Shown: positions 23,164 to 36,822 of the stretch, piece after piece
Layout of the letters: every line of letters starts with the position of its first letter
How positions within the stretch are numbered: the first letter of the stretch is position 1
Assembly: GCA_023053545.1 (NCBI GenBank)
Contig: JAKZAN010000006.1
Coordinates: 11,787,412-11,851,411 of the forward strand
Reading direction: 5' to 3'
Length of the DNA stretch: 64,000 nucleotides
DNA from: Lepidurus packardi
Lineage: Eukaryota > Arthropoda > Branchiopoda > Notostraca > Triopsidae
Program-made: the position numbers and the translations under genes
Notes under the pieces: model-generated
Seen by the model: only the letters and a program-made list of their open reading frames with translations
Databases searched by the model: none
What the model was told of the DNA's origin: nothing

Positions 23164-24062
23164 ATGAATTCATGGGGCGGAGAAGGTATTCGACATGCTC
23201 TTCTTCGGCAAACCCGCGTCCTCTATGCTCATACGAGTTCCGGAACTGGGACTAGACGCGCAGACATTTTCTCTTCGTATCCAATGCCTCACACAGGTAA
23301 AAAAAAGAAACACATTACTAGAATCCAAAATTTAACCATCGTTGCAAAACTTAACGTGTTTCCTTGTATGTACCAGGTCAAGCCGGTGTGAATCAATTAG
23401 GTGGTGTGTTCGTCAACGGACGGCCCTTACCGGACTACGTTCGCCGGCGAATTGTGGAATTGGCATTGTTGGGAGTACGTCCATGTGATATTTCGCGCCA
23501 ATTGCTTGTTTCGCATGGCTGTGTCTCCAAGATTCTTACCCGTTTCTATGAAACTGGCTCTATCCGACCAGGCTCTTTGCACCATCACCATAACCATGCA
23601 CCTTTTGCAATAAAAGGGGCTAAAGGAGGGGGGTCGCAGTGTAGCCCAAATGGAAATACGGAAGGTAGAGGAGCTACTCCTTCGGTAGTGCGAAAAGTAT
23701 TGAGACTCAAAGCGGAACGGCCGGCAATGTCCGGTACCGAACTACGTGACACGCTCATCAGTCAGCGACTTTGCGAAGCAGCCTCGGCACCTTCGATTAC
23801 CACCATCCAACGTATTTTACGCAGTGCCGACGTGTTACAACAAACCCCTAAAGTTCCAACACCGTTTTTACACTTTCCATCCTTTTTCTTCCCATCTTTT
23901 CCGCCTTTCCCTCCTTCTCCACTGGAAGCCCCACCTACTGTAGAGCAGGCATCAGCATCATCAACCTTGCCCACCACGCCTACTTCCAGGCAGTGGATAC
24001 CTTCAACGCCCAAAAAGCGCAATTCATACTCTATCGAGGAGCTACTGAAATCGGATCCTTAA
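23164..24062 (+). CDS. Paired-domain (Pax) transcription factor, Pox-neuro-like, no homeodomain
   Basis: DNA-binding developmental regulator. Exons 23164-23296 and 23377-24062; 272 residues from the ATG at 23164. The PAI subdomain is well kept: [47 protein letters not shown]. Next comes a His/Gly-rich insertion of about 23 residues where the PAI-RED linker normally is. The RED half ([15 protein letters not shown]...[11 protein letters not shown]) is divergent. A Pro/Phe-rich region follows, and the protein ends [11 protein letters not shown], which resembles the Pax octapeptide. No homeodomain. The PAI half is closest to Pox neuro / Pax2-5-8 as I remember them. An in-frame GTG at 23116 is not used. 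Confidence 0.85.
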
Positions 24063-24293
24063 AAGTATTATAAAAGGCACCTAGTTGTGGCCAAGTTAAT
24101 GTTTTTTTATGTTAATATTATGAACCAAAACGTCTAGTCTTCAATTTATGTGACTTTATGGCTGTATAACTATACCCCAGTCGAATACAAAACATTCTCA
24201 ATCATACAAGTATAATACAGGTTGCCTTCCCGTCACGATTTTCGAGATTGTTTTTTTTTTTAGAATACAAAATAATGGCGTAGGAGTTATATT

Positions 24294-25353
24294 TTACAAG
24301 TGAAAATGATGCGATGCGGAGGCGTACTCAGCGTGGTAAGCAGCGGAGCTGTTTGGCAAAGGCAGGCGGGGCTGGGGCATCATAACCACGCCCCCTGGTA
24401 CCGATACCGTTGAAGAACGTCTCGACGGGGCCAAGCTTACACTCGGTAAGGAAGCGGTGCTTACATAACCCTTGTTCGTCTCTCCTATTAGGATTTACGT
24501 TGAGTTTAGATCAAGAAAAATATTTGATAAAATGCAAAACTTTTTCATTGGCCAAACAAAATCGAAAAGTAAAACAAAATCCACCTTTGTAAGGTAAGTA
24601 GGAGTTCAGTAGCCGTTTATAGATACGGTAATGCCTGGTCGCTAAGGTAAAAGCCAACGCTGATAGAACTCCAGCGTCGGCCACGCCTATAACTGCCAAA
24701 ATTGCTGCCCACCGTAAACCGCATTGACCGGGCCAGAAATCCCGAGCTCCGGGACCGCAAACTTCCTTTACAATCGGGTCATCCCATCCAGCCGGAAAAG
24801 CCAATACTCCCACGAGCAAAAATATACCTGTACAATAGTTCCGAATTTAGTAATTCTATATATAAAAAGTTTTAAGCGAGGCACATTTACCACAAAGAAG
24901 TTGGAGCCAAGCGCTGAGGTGAAAAACCGTATGGGCGTGGCAAAGGAAAAAGAGTAGGAACGCGAGAATCACGGCTGCGGAAGCCAATACGGACAACCCC
25001 ACGAAAACGGTGGCAGCTCGAAAGGGTGGGTTGAGAATAGCCGCGAGATCCGTAAGTGCTCCTTTGCATAAAATTTCTCGAGCGTCCGCCACCAGAGTAC
25101 AGTACTGCCACAGTCCAAAGTAGCCCGTACTGCGTGATTCCACAGTATCTCCCAACCATTGCGGCTGAAACAACACCACGACGGTGAGAATTAGCAGGCA
25201 AGCAGAGAACACGCCCCATAGAACCCCCACCGCTTGAGCATGTCGCAGATACTGCGTGCTGTACATATCTACTACGGGCTCCGGTTGCACGAAGGTCGCG
25301 GGTGGACCCATCATTAGCGATTCGGCAGTCTTCATTGATTTGGCATGTGTCAT
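24294..25353 (-). CDS. LHFPL: LHFPL-family tetraspan membrane protein
   Basis: Four-pass membrane protein of the lipoma HMGIC fusion partner-like family; vertebrate LHFPL3/4/5 are partners of receptors and of the hair-cell mechanotransduction complex. Exons: 24891-25353, 24585-24827, 24294-24484; 298 residues. Membrane segments: AVGVLWGVFSACLLILTVVV, ATVFVGLSVLASAAVILAFL, IFLLVGVLAFPAGWDD and WAAILAVIGVADAGVLSALA. The family motifs QPQWLGDT, GYFGLWQYC and FPAGWDD are present. The C-terminal tail is Ser/Pro/His-rich. Start chosen at the first in-frame ATG; the open frame runs further up through non-ATG codons to a possible acceptor near 25459. Confidence 0.9.
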
Positions 25354-26443
25354 GATTCGCAGTTCACAGTTGCGTGACAAATGAACGATTAAATCACTTT
25401 TCCACACGGAATAAATACCCCCCAAAAATGACCACTTCGAAGCCTTCCTGATGACCTAATAAAATAGATTCCTTAAATAAACTAGGTCACCAGTAGTAAT
25501 TATACACAGTTTTGTGTATGTAGGGATGAGCACACAAATAGAAAATTCAGCGACACTTTCATTCTTAGCTAAACCAGCCAAACCCTATTCTATTGTTTAA
25601 ATTGCGCTGAACGTTTTGCGTTATATATTAATACAACTAGGTTCCCTCTCTCACTCTGTGAGAACCGAGAACTAGCACTGGATGTTTTCCACTAGGGAAA
25701 CCGGCTTTAGTGCTGCATAGGATCGTGTCTAACCTGTTAGCCTACGGCTACATGAAACCTTATTATCTTGGCGCTGGCCCCTTGCCCAAGCAAATTCACC
25801 TTCGGGTAATGAAAACTCGGCCGCAGAGACAAAGCAACAACTCTTTTTAAACGGAAAACGCAGGCGTTGGTTCAAATCCATGCATTACATGCACCCACAC
25901 CGTACTGATATATGAACTTTAATGAGACATGTGTACGGTACAAAGAAGACGAATAAATTTCGACATGCGGTTATATATGTTAAATGCCAGCAACCCTTAA
26001 TGCAAGGGAGAGCAGTCTACTTTGCGGGAATTATGAAAGAGAAACGTCTGACGAGTCAGTGAAAAGCATGATGGGGGGTTTGGGTGGGGCGCGTTTTTTC
26101 GCACTCAATAATTCGTGATCCGTCGAAAAACCGACAGAAAAGCTGACATGGTCTTGCTTTCGGCATGACAAAACGTCAAAACGTGCGCTGTCTAAAAGAT
26201 ACGTTTCCCTTTCTCCCTTATACTTAAGCGCTTGGGTTCCTACAGCAGCTTTTATATTTTCAATCGAGTCAAGGGAAAATCTAGTGAAGCAAATCACGAA
26301 GCTTTCCTTTCGTTCGTGATTGTAAGACAGAAGAAAGTTTTGAATTCATTGAGAGAAAATACTTGACAGAATGGGCTCATGTATTTCCGAAAGCCTTTAG
26401 ATGCAAAATCAATGACAATTTTTTTTTTAATAAAAAATTGCTT
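25354..26443. other. Intergenic stretch, LHFPL 5' side to PSMA5 3' side
   Basis: No recognisable gene. The minus open frame 26031-26297 has no family features and no exon signals I trust. Confidence 0.45.
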
Positions 26444-27665
<1,222 letters not shown>

Positions 27666-27922
27666 CTAGCTTAGTTTATAGAATAACAGTTTTTATTCCA
27701 AGGAAATGAGATATTAAGCTCAAAACTCGCTTGGTCACTTTGTTGTCAACAAATAGGAACAACGAACCCGAAAGAGCTGCGAATCCTAGGTTGTTGTTTT
27801 ATGTACGCAATTTGATAGATGTGCCATCTATGAGCAACAATGTAAATAAAAACGAGCTAATTGCGATTTACGTAAAATCTACTCGTTTGCTGGAAATATA
27901 TCAAAGACCTCGATCCATTAAA

Positions 27923-28096
27923 TAAATGTTAAGCCATTCCTGGCCTTCGTTTATTGACAAACGCATCAGTAGAGCATCCATCTCATAGTTTAGCCAAATC
28001 GACAATGATAGACGAGCTGTACAACGGATAAAAATTGCAAGGGAAACGACGAGGCTTAGAGCGGCAGTCACAACACGAGACGTCAAGTTCTTCTTA
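27923..28096 (-). CDS. Short membrane-segment open frame downstream of the Ig-FN3 gene
   Basis: Unidentified minus-strand frame after an acceptor-like TTTTGTAAG. It reads KNLTSRVVTAALSLVVSLAI, a hydrophobic stretch, then a soluble end INEGQEWLNIYLMDRGL. No ATG opens it. It could be an alternative last exon of the Ig-FN3 gene, a separate small gene, or chance. Confidence 0.2.
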
Positions 28097-28167
28097 TCTT
28101 TTTCTTACAAAAGCGAAAAGGGATAGAGACTAGCTAGCGAGGCTAATAACCCCTTTTTCCTGTCATA

Positions 28168-29564
28168 TCAGCGTGGTCGTTGTACCACGCTATTATTGTT
28201 TTCCAATAGTAGTTGCCGATCATTCAGATTCTCATCCAATCCTCCCACTGCTTGATCATGCAGTCCGAACTCCAGCTCGAACGCTGGATTCGTAATAATA
28301 TGGGGCACCATTTCCATTGCTTCCAAACGGATATGCCCTGTAAAAACCTCAAATAAACCCAAGTTGTTTTAGGGAAAATAAATCTCGTACTAGTTGATCT
28401 GACGAATCGATCCTTGATAAGAAAAATTGCCAATGCGGACAACCCAACTCCGAAGACGATCAATACGCACAATACAGCTGTGAGCCACACCCGAGGATCA
28501 AACTTACGAGCTGCTTCAGCCAATTTACTTTCAGCTGCAATATAAACATAATATTTCAGCCCAATAGTTTCGACTAAGTAAATTACTTTACTTAATTCGT
28601 CCGAAGCTGTATTTGTCCTAGTGACGATCACTACAGCTGTTCCAGGTCCTAACGCGTTGACTGCCCAGACGCGAAATGAGTAACTCGTATTGGGTTGCAG
28701 GTTATAAATTTCCATGAGATTCTAAGTAACGCAACAAAATAATAGATGAATTTGTAAGTTAAATAGTGCTTTACCGTGCCAGGACCTACATGGTCAGGTA
28801 TCGTTCTTAACCACACCTCTCCAGGAACCTCCGTCTTTTTGTATTGCACATGGATAGACGTCAAGGGATAACCTCCGTCCTGGAGAACATGCCACATGAC
28901 TAACGCCAGTACCGTAGAAGGACGAACGCTCACGTTTAGGGCTGGAGGTGGAGCTAAAAAATCAGAAAAAAATCACACTATACTAAAAAGCTGCGTTTTA
29001 AGCGCAATTAATAAAAGGGATATTGAAGTACTCTACTTCTAACTGTCAAATTAATCCGTTGTAAGATGTACTGGCAGGGCTGGGTTTCATTTTTAAGGGT
29101 ATCAGCTTGGCACTCATACAATCCAGCATCACTGGTTCGAACTCGCAGCAAATGCAAATTGCCTTGGGCATCCACTATGCTATCTCGAGACGGATTCATC
29201 CACTGTCCCTCACGCACCCATAGCAACGCACCAGGGGCTTGACAAGGAAACAATACATTGCTGCCTACATCTACAGCCACAGATTCTACACTACATTCTA
29301 TAACAATAAAAACAAGCATGTTGGATTAGTTTTGTAGGGATATTAAGAAAATATATTTAGAGGTTTACCTTCACATAGAATACATTGCAAGGCAAATAGG
29401 AAAATTAATAAAAAACCACAAAGACGCCATCCGCAAGGGTTGTTCGAGGTCCTGCTCAAAACAGGTACAGCCAAGGTACTTGAAGTGAGATTCTGAACCA
29501 TGAACGTTGTAGAGGAACATTTGCCATTTCTCCATTCACTTTTTTGCCACGACTGAAGACTCAT
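28168..29564 (-). CDS. Ig plus fibronectin III single-pass membrane protein
   Basis: Probable cell-surface receptor or adhesion protein; no ortholog recognised. Exons: 29369-29564, 29037-29297, 28775-28953, 28592-28721, 28391-28534, 28168-28337; 359 residues. An N-terminal signal segment (CGFLLIFLFALQCILC) leads into an Ig domain with Cys in VLFPCQAPGALLWV, then DAGLYECQAD. A fibronectin III domain follows (PPPALNVSV...LQPNTSYSFRVWAVNALGPG). The membrane segment is WLTAVLCVLIVFGVGLSALA with LIKDRF after it, and a cytoplasmic tail of about 60 residues ends SVVQRPR. I chose the ATG at 29564 because earlier in-frame codons lack ATG; the signal segment then starts about 48 residues in, so an upstream start or different first exon is possible. 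Confidence 0.8.
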
Positions 29565-30560
29565 GCTGAGAGGAAATAGCTGATCAGCGCTAAAAAGGAA
29601 GATACAAAGCTGATTCGGACATTGCGCGACTTGCTCAACGGCCCGCAAATGACCCTGCCCAGTCTGAAGTTATTTTGCTTTGTTTTTTAATAATCCTTTT
29701 GCGACGACAAAAAACAGTTCAGTCAACTAAAGACTGCAAATGAGTTAATATGTTTAAAGAAGATATTAATCTTTAGAACTACCTTGAAAAGAAAGCTTCA
29801 GAAGTCATGACTTTTGCTAAATCATTCCGAGACAGCTAGAAATTAGTGCTCTTTTGTCGTCAAACATCACCCATCACTAAAGTAGGAGGGGCGAGGTAGA
29901 CAGTTTTCAAAACACGCCTACACTACCCGACTTCTTTTACATAGAGCTATCGGTAGCTGTCTGCTGGCTTCTCAATCCCCTACGCCTCAAACCTAGCGGT
30001 ACCCATTAGAACTTAGAAGTTCACAAATGGGTTCCTAATCTAATTTAACCTAGCCCTTCCTAATCTAACTTTTGCTAACTTAACCCTGCATACATTTTTC
30101 TAACCTAGCATAGTCCTTCATTACATATTTACTGAGTTCTTGAGTTCCAATGTAGCGGGTTTGCTCCAATATCACTTTCTCATGATCTTTCCTAGTCGCT
30201 GGTAGATGGATGAAATCTAGCCATGACGCGATGTAAAGCCAGAAGGTATCCTTAGAAATACTGTGCGATTTTCGGCAGAGGTTTAGGTTAACCGTAAACA
30301 AAGCAAGGGTCACAAAATAGCCATCCACAGCAATACTAACAACATTTTCATAATATTTCTGCCATTCCAGTCGGACCGTTTGAACGGGAAGGAAGGTTGA
30401 GCGTATATTGTGTGGAAGATCTCCTAGCATAAACCCAAGCTTTCCGAAAGCACGAATCCCAAATCATTGTTTCCTTGCACTTGCAACAGGTAAACTAATA
30501 TACGGTGGTGGGGTTATATCGTGGTTGATCACTTTTTCGATCGGGGGAACAACGGAATCC
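29565..30560. other. Intergenic stretch before the retrotransposon
   Basis: No gene recognised. A 116-codon minus-strand frame (30080-30430) has no known domain and lies in what may be the retrotransposon 5' untranslated region. At 30030-30110 degenerate CTAAC/CCTA units occur. Confidence 0.4.
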
Positions 30561-31103
30561 ATGACTTCGTCAGTAGAGGCCATGGATTCAGATTGGTCGG
30601 AGGAAGACTTACTTGAAGGCTTTTCCCAGGAAGGATCAGGTATGGAAAATCCGGAGCAAGGAAACGCGTCAAGGAAAAGTACAGTGATTAAGGATAGAGA
30701 CGGGTTTGAGACAGTCATATCCAAAAGGGATAAGTTAGCTATGAAGAAAACTGGAAAGGGAACAAAACCTATAGGGAAGGAAGCCAAGGCTAGCTCAAGT
30801 GCGAGTGCGAATACAAGCACGTTCGTGGCAAAGAAAAGGCAACGAGTAGGTTCTATTCTGTCGGCCGGATCAGATCCGGAAAATAACCAGACAGAGAGTA
30901 ATAGCGAAAGACGGTTAATGTTAGAATAAAAGAAGCGGAAGAAATTAACCCAGTCAAGTTAGGTAAAGCACTAGAAGCCTTCCCAAGTAGCACACTTTGG
31001 TAGAATGAAGGTCGAATTAACGTAATCGACGTCGAAATTCAACGTCGCATTGCGACGTAACCAAATTTTGACAATTGGATGTAACGTCTACGTTATATAG
31101 TTG

Positions 31104-31345
31104 TCGAATTTCGTCGCTAAAAGTAACGTCGATTTCAAGGCGATGATACGTTGCTTCGGGTTAACTTTTGCCACGGCTGATTCTTCGTTGCATAAACGTC
31201 GAATTTCGTCACAAAATGTAACGTCGCTTTCAAGACGATGTTACGTTGCTTCGGGTTAACTTTTGCCACGGCAGATTCTTCGTTGCATAAACGTCGAATT
31301 TAGTAGATCTATGGAACTCCACTTTTAAAGCGATGTAACGTAACT
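31104..31345. repeat. Subterminal tandem repeat, about 95-bp units
   Basis: Units start GTCGAATTTCGTC and include ACGTTGCTTCGGGTTAACTT and TTCTTCGTTGCATAAACGTC. Two good copies (shared parts start 31148 and 31243) plus a degraded third. Part of the left arm of the CCCAAGTAGC element. Confidence 0.7.
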
Positions 31346-31471
31346 TGGGTCGACTTACCAAGGAGGATATAACCATTGATAGAAGAATATAACATATTGA
31401 GTTATTTTATAATGGGGAAGTCGGAACGAACCTCAAATGTCCAAAAAATTGCATACGACCCATCCCCCTCC

Positions 31472-31502
<31 letters not shown>

Positions 31503-31641
31503 CAAACAAAAAAAAACGAGTAGACACGGCCCTGGAAGCAAGGTTGTCGTGCAAGCAAGCACCGCAAGCGTTGTAGTCTTGTAGATTTTTGTGTATGGAA
31601 GACCGGGTAACATCCAACAGTTTTTCCTCAATACCCGGAAG

Positions 31642-31933
31642 CAGGCCCGTACCCAAGGGGGGTTCGAGGGGCTTAAACCCCCATCGAAAGTTTCCGCAAA
31701 TGAAAAATATACGTTTTTCTAGCATATGGTACTTGAGAAGTTTATTTCAAATTGAGCTTTGGTTTTGTTTGACCGTTTTGAAGCTCGAACAACGCGATAA
31801 CTTTTCTCGTTTTTCGTATCCCCCTTTCCTTACCGGAAATATGGTATACGACAAAAATAGGATTTCAAGTTCTCGGGTTAAACCCCTCCCCCCCCCCCCC
31901 CCCCCCCGAAAAAAAATCCTGGGTACGGGACTG
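31642..31933. mobile_element. hAT-type MITE with 8-bp target duplication
   Basis: 292 bp with termini CAGGCCCGTACCCA (left) and, read inward from the right, CAGTCCCGTACCCA. It is flanked by a perfect 8-bp direct repeat CCCGGAAG (31634-31641 and 31934-31941). 8-bp duplication and CAG...CTG ends are hAT features. A run of about 20 C lies near the right end. Nested inside the CCCAAGTAGC element. Confidence 0.85.
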
Positions 31934-32729
31934 CCCGGAAGCTTAATTATAAAGAATGCTCCCTTAGGTATTTGATAGATTCGTAATTCTTATTTAAATA
32001 TTTTTCTTTCCGGTTACATGGCTACGGGGGATATTTTTAATTTCTCATGAAACTGTTAAAATGTCCAGCTGCCCTAACGCAGGGTAGGCTAGACATTTCA
32101 CACAGTTATGGATTCCAGTACTACACAAAAATCTTCTAACCACAGTATAGAGGTTTCACAGTATGCTAACAGGGCTATCTTCCAATGTTAAGGTTTTCTG
32201 ACGACCTTCTCGGTCCCCCGAGTAATATTCAGGTAAAAAGGCCAGAAAATGAAAGGGTACATTCGCAAACCTCCCAGTGCAGTTCAAAAAAGGTCACGAC
32301 GGTTTACAAAGCGCGTAATTTAAATCTATTGCTTTAAACTATGTGAGCTTAAAATAAAAGATGAATTAACTAGGTCAAAGCACAACACGTATACACATTA
32401 TAGACTATTTCGCGTTACCCAGGTTGCACCACGAGGAGGCAGTCTATTTTGCAACCCATACATAGGTGTTTTATAGTATACAGGTTTAACCCCATATACT
32501 ATAAAATACCCATGTATATTAATGTCTATATGTGTTGTTATGACTATTTATGTCTATATACGAGTTATCCATTACATTGGTACTTTACAACTATTACTAA
32601 ATGTTACTAACTTTTGCAAGTTTAGTATTTTTCTTAACACGTTTAACTACGGCTCTTTCTGCTACAGCTACATTTTCTTCTTTAAGTGTATAGTAAATCC
32701 TAACTCGAACGAACAAATTAAAAAAATAA

Positions 32730-33506
32730 TCAACTAAATAAAGGAGCATAGATCTTCTGTTCTAATTCTACATTTTTCTCCACCTCGTTTGCTAACTTGG
32801 TTTTAAAGGCTTTGACTTTCCTTTGCGCGTATTTTAAATTGTGTTTAACTAATGTTGAAGCAGAACGGGTTTTCTTTAACTGTACTCTTAACATTGATAC
32901 TAATTTTTCGGCATGCGCAAGTTTTTTTGAAACAGCAGCACAATCGGCACGCAAACAAGATGCCTGGGGTAAGGTTGGGATTTTGGAAGTAGAAAAGTTA
33001 CCGTATTCAAATTCACTATACAATTCCAAACCATCTAAAGAGGCATGAAAAACGTCAAGATCGATAGTCTCGGGGTGAATGTCCCGAATACTACTAATTT
33101 CTGGTGAAGCTGGGGAAACAAGCGTTTCTTTAGCGGGGTGAATGTCCGGAATACTATGAATTTCTGGGGAAACTGGAGAAAGAGACGTTTCTATAGAACT
33201 CTGTTTTTGCGCGTAGTTATGCTCAGCAGAAATGGATGTCGAAGCTAACTGGACTGTAAAATGACCTTCGGGTGGTTCGCAAACAGGAATAAATGGATGT
33301 CGATAGCAAGAAGATTGCTTACAACTTCGACAATGCTCTGAGCATATGCGTAAACCATTTTTTGGTAAAACTAATCTCTCTTTACTAATAACCTTTAACC
33401 ATAATTCTGAACAATTGTCATTCGGAATACGAAAAAACTTTGTTCCTGCTGGTTTTCTATAGGATGCGTTCTTACAAAAAGGAACACAACAAAGTACGCT
33501 AGGCAT
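32730..33506 (-). CDS. THAP-domain, coiled-coil protein of the CCCAAGTAGC transposon
   Basis: 258 residues, single exon, ATG at 33504-33506. The N-terminus is a THAP zinc finger: CVPFCKNASYRKPAGTKFF with the first cysteines, LWLKVI, then ICSEHC with the final Cys-His pair. After it is a region with a roughly 20-residue duplication (SPVSPEIHSIPDIHPAKE and SPASPEISSIRDIHPETI). The C-terminal third is a Lys/Leu-rich coiled coil (KLAHAEKLVSMLRVQLKK ... LANEVEKNVELEQKIY). THAP plus coiled coil is how P-type transposases begin, but no catalytic part follows. It may be a truncated transposase or an accessory protein. Confidence 0.7.
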   Translation of the reverse strand: MPSVLCCVPFCKNASYRKPAGTKFFRIPNDNCSELWLKVISKERLVLPKNGLRICSEHCRSCKQSSCYRHPFIPVCEPPEGHFTVQLASTSISAEHNYAQKQSSIETSLSPVSPEIHSIPDIHPAKETLVSPASPEISSIRDIHPETIDLDVFHASLDGLELYSEFEYGNFSTSKIPTLPQASCLRADCAAVSKKLAHAEKLVSMLRVQLKKTRSASTLVKHNLKYAQRKVKAFKTKLANEVEKNVELEQKIYAPLFS

Positions 33507-36500
33507 GTTTAATTAACTAGCTTAACTATTATTTTACACTAATATTACACTTAGCTAAAACTCACTTATAAACACACTCACTTATATTACACTTAGCTAA
33601 AATTTATATTACCGAAATGAAAACTTAATGAAAATGTTTAATTTAATTAAACCATAATTCGTCTTGAAAAAAAGAGAAATTACAGAGTCGTGTTAAGAAA
33701 ACGGTAAACATCTGCTTTGAAAGAAATTGCGAGTGAGCTCTGTGAAATTTGCAACAAACGGCACGGAAGCGCAATAGCAATTGCTGACGAGTTGATGAGA
33801 CGACGCTATTTATATGAAATTAAAAACAGTAGAACGTAGCAAGTGCTTGTCTTTCTTTGCGGATTAGCAAGCAATGCGAAGTGAAAGACTTTTACCGTAA
33901 GACTTTAATACCAAGATCCAGCATAATCATTTCCGGGAGAAAAACTTTCAAAATCGCGCAATGCTAGTCGAATCTTACGTCAGCCCAAACTCCCTCGAGA
34001 GAAAGGTCACCAGTCCCCCGTTTTGTGAATGTTTTGTTCTCTTTTCGAACCCTTCTTGTAGTAGATTTGGAATGCCTACTTCTGGGGTAGGATGGGCAAG
34101 TCTGTGAATCCATCCCTCCTATGTTCCTTGTTACCCCCACATCCTCTTGAGACCGAGAAAATCGTGTTAATCCCTTTACATTGGAAGATACCCCCAGTTA
34201 CCATACTGTGAAACCTTTATACTGTGCTTCTAACTGTTGTTAAATTCTTGCAAACTGCATAAGCGCGCCTACCAAATGCCGCTCCTCCCTTTACTGAAGT
34301 GCGCACCTCCCGTGGGATCCGCGCCGCACAGTTTGACAACTTTGTTTGTTTCTGAAGAATACCGCTTTTTTTCTGTATTGAAAACTTTGTAAAAAAACAC
34401 GGACGGTAGAATTTTAATAATTGGTAAAAGCTTTTCTTGCTATGACAATTTCTTTGAATACCCTATACCCTCGCGGAGTATTGATACCGCGTTGGTAAGT
34501 AACTTGTCAGTGCAATTGGAATGTTACTCTATTGAATGCGTGAAATGGAAAGGAGTCAAACTGCCTTCTTTCGCAGCAGAGGAATCATGGATCGTGTCTC
34601 CACTTTCTTATGAACTAGGTTTTTCTTCGAGTGAAAATTCACGGGAGCCGATTCCAGAGATTAAGTGAAAAAGGAAAACCAGACGAGTACATGTATAGGG
34701 AAAGGGACTTGCAACGTATATGTGTCAAAAATCTCGATTTGACAACCTAGTTCGGCAACATGGCGTGGGTTAGCGTTTTGAACCCCTTCCCCACGCTTCC
34801 AAGACCCTAACCGAAGGGCCCTTTTGCCAATACCTACATGTATTCGTTTGCGGTTTGTCAACTTTTTAGCTCAACCAGAGCGCTCAGTCGATAACCGGAG
34901 CGTTACCAGTGAAGTTCTTCAAATAACTCCTTTTGTTTTAAGTGATAGTTGTAAGTTAATTCATAGTAAGTTTTCCTAGCTTAAAATTTTAAACTACTAG
35001 GTTAATTGACATACAAATAATAATTATTCCAATATTTCTTTTTTTACAGGAGGACTGAAACAGGGAAGATTTCCGGCGCTTGACAAGCAAGCATTTAAAA
35101 AGGAGACGTGTAACTTTTTAAAACACGCCCCCAAAAGGTCCAGTGGGAAAATCGCCAGCCAGGATACCGGTTCCGAAGATGATCAATTTTTTTAAAAGCT
35201 TATATGTCGTCCGCTTTTCTGTATTTATTTATTTTATTTTTTTACAAGTGGTTAATCGGAATTTTTCTTGCAAATTTGTGTTTTGTTAAAAATAAAACTC
35301 GGAACCCTGTGTTTATTAAAATAAAAGCCTACAGTTCATTTTTCGGATTTCATAAAAAGGAGAAAAGGGCTATTCAACAGCGTTACTGTGACGATCATAA
35401 TGTGTCAAATAGTAACGTTACAGCTTCGTAACAATAACGTTGCGGCGATGTTTAAACAAAGGTTGTAACAACATTGTAATGAAACGTTGCATCTCTGTCC
35501 GACAGCGTTGTCGAAATAACGACTCAAATTCACGTTGCTCTTACACTGCAAATCGACGTCACCAGAGCGTCCTGAACTGAGGTCGGTTGTACGTCTCGCG
35601 CGACGCTACTCGACCGCACTAGGTCGACGTCGCTCTAGTGTTACATGGAGACGTAGAACGTAGATGTATGGTGTACTGTCTACGTCGCCGGAACGCTCCT
35701 TATCGACGTTATCAAATGTTGACAATTGGATGTTATTCTAACGTCACATAAGCGTAACTTTGCAACGTCGAATCGTCACAAATGGATGAACATTCGACGT
35801 ACCTGTGCTACTTGGGTTTAAAGTAAAAAACCTAAAAATCAAGATAACCAGAGGGGGTTACCTCCTAGCCTATCCAAAAGATGAGTTGGCAATCGATAAA
35901 ATGTTGAAGGTGGGGAGAATAGGAGAATGGAAGGTAGGAGCCAGACTGTTTAAACCTTTAAACATGATACATGGTATTGTGCGTTTATCAGGAGTGACTA
36001 AAGAAGAAGTTGAAGAATAAAAATTTGAGGGGGTATGTGCGGTAGGGCAACTCTTCAAATTCATCGTAAACCAAGCAGGAGAACGGACGAAGTCCCCTAC
36101 GGGATCATTCCATTTAATGTTTGATAAAACTGAACTTCCCGACCACATTAAGGCTTAGTCTATTATAATACCGGTAACCGCTTTTGAACCACGTCCTATC
36201 AGATGTTATAAATGTCAACGCTTTGGACATATCAGCTTGTCTTGTACGGCCAAGGAACGATGTGGATTTTGTGAAGAGGAACATCGGACTAGCGGATGTA
36301 CAAAAAAGATTCAGGAGAAAGCACCAAACAGTGCAAATTGCAAGCAAAATCATGAGGCATCAGACTACAGAGTATTTCGAAGCCGCAAAGCAGAAACAAC
36401 AGCGAAATAAAACACAGCAAGAAAGCCAAGCCGTCTCTGTAGACCAAAACGGGAAGAAAGTCACAGGGTTAAGACAGGATAGAACCAATGGAAGCACAGG

Positions 36501-36822
36501 CCAGAAAACTCCTCTTACCTATGGGTAACGGAACCAAGCGCACATAGTGAGAAGTCCTAAAGTATCGCAGCAGCATCAAATGAAAGGGAATAGAAGTGAG
36601 AGAGTAAGTGAATTTCAACTCTCGCACAACGCAATAGCACCTTTAATTACAAGCTTAATCGTAGAATGCTTGTCAATATTGCTTAAAACGGGGAGCTGGG
36701 AAGAAAAATGGAGAGAAATAGGAAGCGCATGTAAAACAATATTAATGGACCCGTCAACTAGAAAGCTCTTATTTCATGTCTGACCAACTTCTGAAAATCG
36801 TAGCTTGGAATGCAAGGAGTAT

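Larger units (their letters stand above)
30982..35816. mobile_element. THAP-coding DNA transposon with CCCAAGTAGCACA inverted termini
   Basis: 4,835 bp bounded by CCCAAGTAGCACA (30982-30994) and its exact reverse complement (35804-35816). It interrupts ORF1 of the non-LTR element. Removing it together with a two-base TT repeat restores an open frame (LEAF/KVKN), which suggests a 2-bp target duplication. Both ends are rich in ACGTCG/AACGTCG strings. The left arm has tandem repeats of about 95 bp (31104-31345). It carries a THAP-domain ORF on the minus strand and a nested hAT-type MITE. No transposase catalytic domain was recognised, so superfamily is unassigned (P, Kolobok or CACTA-like are options). 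Confidence 0.65.

Noticed and set aside
31455-31530. C-run and A-rich tract ending GGCCCTG as a complete MITE
   Set aside because: No matching left end and no second GAAGCAAG flank; at best a truncated end.
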